64,000 bases of DNA from Closterium sp. Naga37s-1. Lineage: Eukaryota; Streptophyta; Zygnematophyceae; Desmidiales; Closteriaceae. The notes beneath the pieces are model-generated. The model was given only the letters and a program-made list of their open reading frames with translations. It searched no databases and had not been told where the DNA came from. Position 1 is the stretch's first letter. Each line of letters starts with the position of its first letter. Shown piece by piece: positions 20,659 to 31,200 of the stretch. The position numbers and the translations under genes were made by a program. The stretch spans positions 5,575,001 to 5,639,000 of the forward strand of contig CANJKZ010000010.1 in the NCBI GenBank assembly GCA_947471745.1, written 5' to 3'.

Positions 20659-22295
20659 GTTCACGGTCTAAAGGCGACGCGAAATAATCTAGGCACAAGG
20701 AGAGACGATTCACTGCAATTGACCAGGCCGAAAAAAATCCTGCTCGAAGGCAATATTCTGGGAGCAGATTGATCTTGGCTTGGATGATGGAATGGTCGAA
20801 TTTGCTGTGTTATGGTTCTCCACTGGAGTTGTTTTTGGGTGGGGTCACTGCAGTGCGAGGGATGGGGTGGTTGAGGAGGAAGGCTGGGGGTGGCGGGTTG
20901 GGGGGGTTGGTTGGTGGTGGATGGCGGATGCTTGGAAAGCCATGGGGGTTTGGATGGTGGGCACGGGTGGAAGATTCGATGACCATGTAAAAGATGGATG
21001 AATGGTTATGGGAGGCTGGGGGGCATCGGGATGTTTGCTCGGCGCGCGCCGCGTGACAGACACCTGTCAGAGTCGGCATGGGCTTTAGCGAACCCCAAAA
21101 GTTCGTACGTCTCTACTCATGAGGGGTTGTGTTGTTGGCTTTTCTGTTTGTTGAAATAATGGGGTTCTGTTCGGAAACCCTCACTGCAGCTGTTGAACAA
21201 TTTTGAGTTTCTCTATAGCGATGCATCCAGGTCAGCAATTGTCAGCATCCTGGACCACCTGAAATATCATACTCACCACGCGCGAAGTGATTGCGTCTGT
21301 ACGCTTTTCACATCTGCCCGTTTAAGTAGTACCCAATAAAACCTCAAGATTTCCTCATTCACTGCCCGCTCTGTCGGCAGAGCCAATGGGAAGCGATGCA
21401 GCAGGACCTCCACTCTAGCCAAGCATTCCTCGATTTGACTCGACTCGACTCGACTCGACGACCCTGACAACCACCCTCGAGAGTTGCCCGCAAGGGGGCC
21501 ATCCTAGCAGCAGCAGAAATGGCAGGAGCACCAGCAGCTTTCACATCGCGGCCTTGTTTTCCACTACATTTGGATGCCATGAAGACATGTCAGAATGCAA
21601 TGCTTTCTTGTAGGGTAGGAACGCCAGTAAAGGCCCACTAGTGTTGCAGGGCCAAGGCACTTCTCTTAGGTTATGTCAATTAGCTACAAGAACGTTCTTC
21701 GGGCCATATTGTCCCTTCTTCCGTTCGGCTTGCCTTAGCGCACGGAGCATGTTAGCCTTTCATTCAGGATCGTTCACTGTTTCTGTGCGCTAATGCCGTC
21801 CGTTCCTACAACGACAGCACCTTTTTATTGATTCATAATTCCCGCTGGAAGCATCCGCTCATTCCAAGATTCTGTTTGCTCAAACTAGCGGTTCATCCCA
21901 TCTGTTTTTTCCATCCAATAATCTCCCCAGCACCGTCTCTGATTACCAAGGGGATAGAGTTAATCTAACATACAGTTTGCAACAAAGTAGCGTTTCCTCC
22001 CATCAACTTTCCCATCCAGTCATGTTCCTAGCACCGTCTCTGATTAACATTTTACACAGCACATAGAGTTTTTCTAAGATTCTAGAGGTTCTTCCCACCA
22101 AAATTTCCTATCCTGTCAACTCCCTAGCACCGTCTCTGATTACCTCTCTAAATAGCGCATAGTTTAATTCTAACATTCTGTTTGCTACAGACTAGCGGTT
22201 CCTCCCATCAACTTCCCCATCCAGTCAACTCTTAGTACCATCTGTGATTTTGATTATTCCTAACGCGTAGAATTCTTACTAACAACGTGACAACG
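20659..22295. other. Divergent intergenic region RanBP1 / TTM
   Basis: About 1.6 kb between head-to-head genes, so it must hold both promoters. 20780-21000 is G-rich low-complexity sequence; 21440-21462 is a short (GACTC)n run; the right end is the ~100-bp tandem repeat listed separately. No further ORF is supported. Confidence 0.5.
21880..22262 (+). repeat. ~100-bp tandem repeat at TTM 5' end
   Basis: Four diverged units each contain AGCACCGTCTCTGATTA, followed about 45 bp later by a TAGCGGTTCCTCCCATCAAC-like segment. The shared motif falls at about 21929, 22030, 22127 and 22234. The last unit ends about 30 bp before the start codon, so the array is probably promoter or 5' UTR. Confidence 0.8.
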
Positions 22296-25200
22296 ATGCC
22301 GTCGAAGGGGAATTCATTCACGGAGTACAGTGAGAAGCCGGGCTCGCGGCGGCCCGGCTTGCTGAAGAACCAGCTGCGGCTGGTGCGGCGAGTGATGCCG
22401 GACGGCAAGGCGCGCAAGGAGATAGCTCCGGTGGAGGAGCAGCTGTCGTTCGAGAAGGGCTTCTTCCTCTTCATCCGCGCCGTGCAGCTCCTCACACAGG
22501 TGGGACTGGCCGCCGCTTCTTCTTTTTAGTTAAGTCTATCCAGATAGATATCTTTCTGCTTGAGATTACCAACTCTCGCGTTTGTGTAGCATGTGGCATC
22601 TGATTGGATAGCTCTCTCCGAGAGAGTCACTTTCCGTTGCAATGGCTGTTGCCTCTCAGTGGCTGTCGAATGACTGCGCGACAATGCCTGTGTGTTAGTT
22701 CGCTTCAATGCCTGTTGAATGCCTATGTATCGTTGACAGTCCAGTTTTAATCACTTCCTTCATTCGCCTTTAAGTACGAACCAGTTCCGTCCCACTTTTC
22801 CGCCGTTTGACGCTGTGTCCCCTCGCGCATGACCGGGCGCGGAGCGCAGAACAACGCAGGCGTGATTCTGGTGGGGCTGGCGGGGCCGTCGGGCGCGGGG
22901 AAGACGGCGTTCACGCACAAGGTGGCGGGCTTCATGCCCTCCATCGCCGTGCTCTCCATGGACCACTATAACGTCGCCTCGCGCGTCATCGACGGCAATT
23001 TTGACGGTCAGTCAGTCAGTCACCCTCTCGCGTGATTATTGAACCTTGGCACTAAACGCCGTCGTCATCATGGGCGATTACGACGGCTCCTCGGGCGTCG
23101 TGGCATTTTCAACGGTCGGTTGTCCTCTCTTGGTCTCAGCTTTCCGAATTTCGTTTGGCTGTCTGAGTTTTGTAGTGCAACGGGGAAACATGAATCATGC
23201 TGCATTTTTTAGAACAACTGCCAAGTGATTCAGTGCAGTATGTTCCAGGGCTCCCTATCACATGTGGAGCATGTGTGCGAAATGCTTTTACATTCTTGTG
23301 TCGAACCGCATAAAAATGCATACAACCGCATCGAACCACGCTATCAGATCCGCGCATCACGGACTACGAGCTGCTGCTGGAGAACATCGAGGGGCTGAGG
23401 CGAGGCGAGGCGGTGCAGGTGCCCATCTACGACTTCAAATCCAGCCAGCGCGTCGGCTTCAGGTGCGCGCGCCCTCGCCTCGTTTATGTTGCAGCGGGTC
23501 CAGTCCAACGACGTGCCAAGTCTCACGTACGTGTTGTCATGTTGTCAGGATTGATGCGCGTGCAAATCTGGCTCATCAAGATCGAAAAAAGATGCATCAC
23601 TTCACGTTTCTTGGCTCCCCAACTCCAGGCAGTCCCCAAGTCGCGCGTCGTCATTCTAGAGGGCATTCACGCGCTCAACGAGCGGTCTGGACGTGCAAGT
23701 CCAGCAAGTCCAGCAAGTCCAGCCCGTCCACAACGAGTCACGCGCCTGTCAATCCACGCCCCCTCCTTCACATCCTTGTCATCTCCCTCGTCTCTCTGCA
23801 GGGAGCAAGCAGTCCCCAAGTCGCGTGTGATCATCCTGGAGGGCATTCACGCCCTCAACGAGCGGGTGAGGCCGCTGCTGGACCTGCGAGTGGCCATCAC
23901 GGGCGGGGTGCACTTTGACCTCGTCAAACGCGTGCTGCGCGATATCGACCGGTCGGGGCAGGCGCCTGAAAGCATCATTCAACAAATTTCCGAGACGGTG
24001 GGTCAGTGGTGCAAATGGTAGCGGGGGAGGGGGAGAGTGGGGCAGGGTGGCCACGCGCCTGAGAGTATTATTCAGCAAAACTTAAAGAATGTGGATCGGC
24101 GGGGCGGAGGGGCACTGCTGCTGGACCTGCGGGTGACGATCACGGGCGGCGTGCACTTTGACCTCGTCAAATGCGTGCTGCGCGATATTGACCGCTCGGG
24201 GCAGGCGCCTGAGAGCATCATCCAGCAGATCTCGGAAACGGTCAGTCGGGATTGCGGGTAGAGGGGGGGAAGAGGAGGATGGGAAGGGCAACCTTCCAGG
24301 GCTACGTCTCGAGTCGCGTTTGCCTATTGCGTCTGCCGATCGGAATGCATCAACTCGTTGATGCACAACACGTTATTGACCCGTTGCACAATGCACAAGG
24401 TATTTCTGTCATTTTCACATGCCGCTACCTTGATTGCCCACCCCGCATGCTCACAGGTGTACCCGATATACAAGGCGTTCATAGAGCCGGAGCTGAAGAC
24501 AGCACACATTTGCCTGCTTCTCCCATGTGCCGCCCTGCATGCATTCCCTGCATGCATTCCCTGCATGCCCCGCATCCCCCCCCCAGGTGTACCCGATGTA
24601 CAAGGCGTTCATAGAGCCGGAGCTCAAGACGGCGCACATCCGCATGGTGAACAACTTCAACCCCTTCTCCGGCTTCCAGGACGCCACCTACCTCCTCAAG
24701 GTCACCCCTCCAGACCACACCTTCTCCGGCCCTGCTTGCCCTGCCCTGCCCTGCCCTGCCCTGCCCTGCCCTGCCCTGCCCTGACCTGCCCTGCCCTGCC
24801 CTGCCCTGCCCTGCCCTGCCCTGCCCTGCCCTGCCCTGCCCGCCCCGCCCCGCCCCGCCCCGCCCCGCCCCGCCCCGCCCCGCCCCGCCCCGCCCCGCCC
24901 CGCCCCGCCCCGCCCCGCCCCGCCCCGCCCCGCCCCGCCCCGCCCCGCCCCGCCCCGCCCCGCCCCGCCCCGCCCCGCCCCGCCCCGCCCCGCCCTGCCC
25001 TGCCCTGCTCTGCCCTGCCTTGCGGGCCGTTGGTCCGCCTTGCAGCTATTCACGTGTACATCTAATGATTCGTGTGTGCCACACACATACATGGAACATT
25101 CCCATCATTCACATCTATCGAGATTTTTCTTGATGAAGAAGCAAGCCTGTGATGTGCAATCCGTGTGACTGCCGCTGGACTGGCCTGCACCATTGCTGAG

Positions 25201-28200
25201 CCCTCCTGATGCCGCTCCAAGCCCACACCCATGCTCTTTTCCACCCATGCTTGTCCCCTGTGTTCCTATTCCCTTCTCACAAGGCTTATTCCTTCCATTC
25301 TTTCTCTCCTCCCCCGTACTCCCCACGTTCCCCTCTTTTTCTTCCCCCCTGGCTTTTGAATGGGAGCGTGCAGTCGCGAGCAGAGGGCGAGGGGTGGGAG
25401 GAGCGGGTGAGAGCGGTGCTGGCAGGGGGGCATGCAAGGGAGGAGGTGGAGACGTACGAGATCTACCTGCTGCCGCCCGGAGAGGACAAGGACACGTGCC
25501 AGTCATACCTGCGCATGCGCAACCGCGATGGGCGCTACTCGCTCATGTTTGAGGTGCGTGTTGGGAATGAGGAATGCTGAGCGGTAGGTAGGATAGAAGC
25601 AGATGTTGCGTGTGTTACACGTTATTATGTGATTGTGTCTTGCAAGAATGTGTCGAGATGGCCGAGTTGGTCTAAGGCGCTGGATTAAGGTTCCAGTCCG
25701 AAAGGGCGTGGGTTCAAATCCCACTCTCGACAATTTTTGACTATATTTGCTTATGTGTTTTGAGGTTACACCACTCTCATTAAGGAGGTTGTTTGCAACC
25801 ATGAAGAATGAATTACTCTTTTGTATCAGTTATCGCTTGGCGGTCCATTCTTGTGACCACATCATCCCTTCCCAAACCTCACTTCTCAAACAGTCTCTTG
25901 CAGATGCCACTCCCCTAACCCTGTCCGTCACTCTTTTTGCAGCCATATCACAGTGCGTGAGGACATGCCCTGCATGCTCACCCCCTGGCATCATAGTCAC
26001 CCAATGTCAGCGTCTGTGTGCATATGCATACCTCGATATCTGCTTCCCCACCCGTCTAGATCCCCCACTCAGCCCACCTCCCCATCCGCTCCTTCCGTCT
26101 CTCTCCTCCTCCCTCCTTGACGATGCTAGGGTGCTCGTCTGCTGCCAGTTTCAATCAATCCCTGACCAAGGTGACTTTTGTGTCGACTCAAAAGCCACCT
26201 CCCTGTCCACTCCTTCCGTCTCTCTCCTCCCTCCTAGAAGATGCAAGACTGCTCATCGGCTGCCAGATTCAACCCCCGACCGCTTCCCCTCCTGTCCCCT
26301 CATATTGCTCCCCCACTTCATCTCTCCCCGCTCCACGTCTCACTGGCAGGAGTGGGTGACGGACGGCTCTTGATAATCACACCGTGCATCATCTTCCGCG
26401 TGCCAGTGCGGATGCCATGGGTTTGGTGGCGCTGGTATACAAACTAGCACACATTGCTCACCAAACCTTCTCTTTCGCCCTCCCCCCAACGCCCCGTCAC
26501 CCCATCCCCCCTTCTCTGGCAGGAATGGGTGACGGACGGTCCTTTTGTAATCACACCGCGCATCACCTTCAGCGTGTCGGTGCGGCTGCTGGGAGGGCTG
26601 ATGGCGCTGGGGTACGAGATAGCCCACATCGTTCACCGCGAGTCCATCGTGCTCAAAGAGCAGGGCGAGCAGGGGGGTCAGGGAGAGGCCAGCAGCATGC
26701 TTTCAGTCAAGATTGACAAGATTGAGCAGCTCAAAGCCACCTACGTGCAGGTGGGGAGATTGAGGGAGGGTGGGTAAGGGGGGAGGGTGGGGGAGGGAGG
26801 GGAGGGTGGGGGAGGAGGGGTAGAGGGAGTGGGACAGGGCGAGGCCAGCAGCATGCTTTCAGTGAAGATCAACAAGATTGAGCAGCTCAAAGCCACCTAC
26901 GTGCAGGTGGGAGGAGGGAAGAGGAGAGGGGGTAGGGGAGGGAGGTATTTCCGGAGCTGTGGCGAGAGTGAGTGTGTCTAAGCTGAATGATACTGCTTAC
27001 GGTCCCAAACCTGTGTGATCTATCCACGCCAGGGTGAAGCTTGGTTGAAGCCTTTTGAGGCGCCTCAAAGTGTGTCTAAACCGAATGATGCTGCTCACCG
27101 TCCCAGACCCGGGTGATTTAACCATGGCCGGGGTGTAGCTTGTTAAATCACGGGCGAATGGTTCAAACCGGAGTGATCTAACCATGGCCGGGGTGAAGCT
27201 TGTTAAATCACGGGCGAATGGTTCAAACCGGAGTGATTTAACCATGGCCAGGGTGAAGCTTGGTTGAAGCCAAGAGGAGGTCCGAAATGACTGGGAGTTC
27301 AAACCAGCTTCATGTTCTGTACCTGTGCAGGTGACAGGCAAGGACCGCAAGCGCGTGAAAGTGGCATGCTAAAGAGCCGCATGGTGTGCTTGTCTGTTGT
27401 GTCTGCTGGTCTCTTGCTGTTCTGTGCCGTTGCATGCAGGTGATAGGTAAGGACCACAAGCGCATGAAGATGCCAAAGAGCCACATGCTGTACTTGTCTG
27501 TTGTGTGCCTTTGCGTGCAGGTGATAGGCAAGGACCGCAAGCGTGTGAAGGAGGTGGCGGAGCAGCTGGGCATGGAGGGGGAGGGGGGGTACATCTCCCA
27601 TCCTTATATCGAGGATATCAAGCTGCACCACCTCACTCAAGAGATTCAGAGCAACCAGGTAGTCATGGGTGCACTAATCGACATGCACGCAACCATGCGT
27701 GCTTATCACTCACTCTTTCATCCACGCTTGGGTTTCTTTGGCCGCCCTTCTTCCTTCCCAACGTCCATTCTTGCATCACCACGACCCACCTTCCCTCTCC
27801 CGTCTCCCATCCCCCACACTCTTTGTCAAGCCGTCCTCCTACTCCTCCAGCTTCTCAAGGCTCCTCAAGGCTCCCTTTGCAGCATGGGTGGGCAGGGCTG
27901 GGTGTGGGGTTGAAGTTGCTCACCCATGCTCCTCCAGCTCCTCAAGGCTCCCTTTGCAGCATGGGTCTGCAGCATGTGTGTGCAGCATGGGTGTGCAGCA
28001 TGGGTGTGCAGCATGGGTGTGCAGCATGGGTGTGCAGCATGGGTGTGCAGCATGGGTGTGCAGCAATGGGTGTGCAGCATGGGTGTGCAGCAATGTGTGT
28101 GCAGCAATGGGTGTGCAGCATGGGTGTGCAGCAATGGGTGTGCAGCATGGGTGTGCAGCATGGGTGTGCAGCATGGGTGTGCAGCATGTGTGTGCAGCAT

Positions 28201-31200
28201 GGGTGTGCAGCAATGGGTGTGCAGCAATGGGTGTGCAGCATGGGTGTGCAGCATGGGTGTGCAGCATGGGTGTGCAGCAATGTGTGTGCAGCATGGGTGT
28301 GCAGCATGGGTGTGCAGCATGGGTGTGCAGCATGGGTGTGCAGCATGGGTGTGCAGCAATGTGTGCATTCACGGCCCACTGTCTGTTTCCAACTCCTCTC
28401 CCCCCCACTCACCCCTTCCTCCCGACCACCCTCTCACACCTGCCTCCCATCCCCTCAGCCGTCCCCCCTCTCCTCCAACGCGCTCAAGGCTCGTCTGCGT
28501 ATATCAGACGACATTCTGCCCTTCAGCCCCCCCGTGGGCCCGCGCTTTGCCTCGCCTACCTCCTCCTCCTCTGCTGCTGCTGCCTCTTCCTCCTGGTCGG
28601 CAGGCGGCCACAAGCTCGACAAGACGTGAGATGCGCGCAGGGAGGGAGGGGGATCACGGGCAGGGAGTGGGGGAGGGGCAGGGAGGGAGGTGAGGGGGTG
28701 AAATTTTCAATAAGTTTGATAGAAGTCATGCTCTAAAAGTGGGGAACAAGTCTAGATACAAGAGATTGTGAGAGTCCGGGGTGCATTTGTTGTCTGTTTT
28801 TGTCATCCTTCCTGTTCCCCTCCACCCTCTCCCTTCTCCTCCACACCCTATTCCCAATCCAATTTGGGCTGTTGTCGCTCCTCCTCTCTTCTTCGCTCCT
28901 TCTACAATTCGCATGTGCTGACATCTACCATCCTATCTCCCTGCCTTCCCTTCCCTCTCTACTCTCTTTACCCTCCCTACCCTCCCTACCCTCCTCACCC
29001 TCTCTACCCTCCCTACTCTCACTGCCCTCCCTGCCCTCCCTCCCTCCCTACCCTCGCTGACCACAGCAAGAGCCTAGCGTCCATGGGACAGGGAGACCCG
29101 TCTCCAGACAGGTGTGTGCCTTACCACCACCGTTGCTGGGTGTTGTTGCTGGCTTTTCGTTGCTGTGACTGATTGGGTGTGTTGCTTTTACGCCTCTTAC
29201 ACGTTCTCAGTCACACTGCCATGCCTGCTCCTCCTGGGTGTGTTTGATCCAACACAAAACGTCTTACTTCACACACGAATCTTGTTCTAGCCTAGTTCTT
29301 TGCCTGCAGCACGATTCATCTTTTCCATGTTCGCTGAGCCATATGAGTGCGACTTTTGAGAATTCTCAAAAGTCACCCCCCTCCTCCCCGCCGCTCTCTT
29401 CTCCCCTCATCGCGGTTGCTCTTGGTCTCGCCTTTATTTCTCACGTACCGTCCCGTCCCCCTCCACACGCACTCACAGCATGCCAGCCCCCACAGCCGCT
29501 TTAGCCAAGGCGGAGATCAGCACCATGCGCTCTGCCTGCTCCGCCACTGCCCTGGAGCTGCTCAAGCTGGATGCTAGAGGGAGCCCTGGGGAAGGGGGGG
29601 AGGGCGAGGCTGAGCAGGGGCGGCGGGCGGTGGAAGCAAGCCCTGCAGGGCGTGGTGGTGGTGGGAGGGGAACGTCTCGCACTCGTCAAGGGAGGGGTGC
29701 TGACGAGCAGCAGGAGGGGCAGCAGCAGCAGCAGCAGCAGGCGCCAGTGGTGCTGTCGGCATCGGCGGTGGCGAAAATGGTACTGTGGCTGCAGCATAGC
29801 AGCATTGCATAGCTGCAGCATAGCAAAGAGCACACTGCTGTATCCCACGTACTGATCTCCCACTCTTCTCCCCTCTTCTTGCCCATCTCCTTTCAAAGCC
29901 CACCCCACCCCTCACCGCCACGTCCTCCTGTCCATCCGCCCTATCCTTTGGTGTGCAGCTGCGCAGCAACGAGGTCGTGGAGGGCAAGCTAGTGAGCATC
30001 GCACAGCAGATGGATCGGCTGTTGTTGAGTCGACTCACAGGTCTCCTTGTTCCCCCCCTGGGCTGTTGAGTTGACCTGTAAACTCGCTTCTCCCCTCCCT
30101 TGCTCTCCACGTGTGCAGCTGCAGAGCAACGAGGACGTGGAGGGCAAGCTAGCGAGCATCGCACAGCAGATGGACCGGCTGCTGTTGAGTCGACTCGCAA
30201 GTCATTTCGTTCCCCCCCTGTGCTGTGGATTTCAACCGTGCAGCTGCAGAGCAACGAGGACGTGGAGGGCAAGCTGGCGAGCATCGCACAGCAGATGGAC
30301 CGGCTGCTGCAGCGCTTGGAGCAGGTCGCACAGGCACGCAGCAGTGGCAGCAGCAAACCACCCGCCTCCAGCCTTGCCAGTCGAGCAGAGGGGCACGGCG
30401 GGCGCACGGCTGAGGGCGGTCCACAGGGACAGCAGGGCTCCAGTGGTGGTAGCGCGGTGCAGAATGGCTTGGTGTTTGTTCCGCTGGGGCAGGATGGCGA
30501 CAAGAGTGCGAGGGAGGGTGGGGGCGGAGGGAGCGGGCTACAGAGGGATGTGAATGTTGTGGCGGAGCAACAGCGGCACATGACTCGCCAGGTGAGGGGT
30601 GTTGAGACAGCAGGTGAGGGGCGGTGGTGGCAGCGTGGTAGGTTGAGAACATTCCCGTTGTGATCACCCCCACCAGACACTCATTAGCTGCAGAGGGATG
30701 TGAGTGTGGAGGCGGAGCAACAGCGGCACATGACTCGCCAGGTGAGGGGTGTTGAGACAGCAGGTGAGGGGCGGTGGTGGCAGCGTGGTAGGTTGAGAAC
30801 ATTCCCGTTGTGATCACCCCCACCAGACACTCATTAGCTGCAGAGGGATGTGAGTGTGGAGGCGGAGCAGCAGCGGCACATGACTCGCCAGGTGAGCATG
30901 TGGTTGGCATCCAGTAGCTGTAATGAGATATTGCAACTTTTCCTGTAACTGAACTTCATTAAACCTTACACTTCAACCCTCCCCTTGTTTCCTTTCTCTT
31001 CGTCCCCCATACTTTCCCGTGGCTCACCTGACCACCTTCGTGCAGATTCAGTCCCTATGCACGCTGCTGCAAGAGGCACAGCAGCAGCAGTCGACCCCAC
31101 CACGCACCTCATACTGGCCTGCAGCCTTCTCGTTTGCCAACCTCAGCAGCTCCAGCAGCAACACCAGCTACAACAGCACCACCAGCAACAGCAGCAGCAG

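Noticed and set aside
23628-24245. Mutually exclusive alternative exons 4a/4b/4c in TTM
   Set aside because: The copies are partial and out of phase with exon 3 or lack an acceptor, so they cannot replace exon 4 as cassettes.
24346-24363. GCATCAAC-TC-GTTGATGC inverted repeat in TTM intron 4
   Set aside because: An 8-bp stem with no duplication beside it; does not belong to the palindrome family and may be chance.
8308-30196. GAG-NNNN-CTC palindromes as cloning or adapter artefacts, since the cores create GAATTC, GTCGAC, GGCGCC and GACGTC sites
   Set aside because: They occur in ordered positions at duplication junctions with diverged flanks, one is part of a four-unit array, and four different sites would need four enzymes. 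Not excluded until checked in raw reads.
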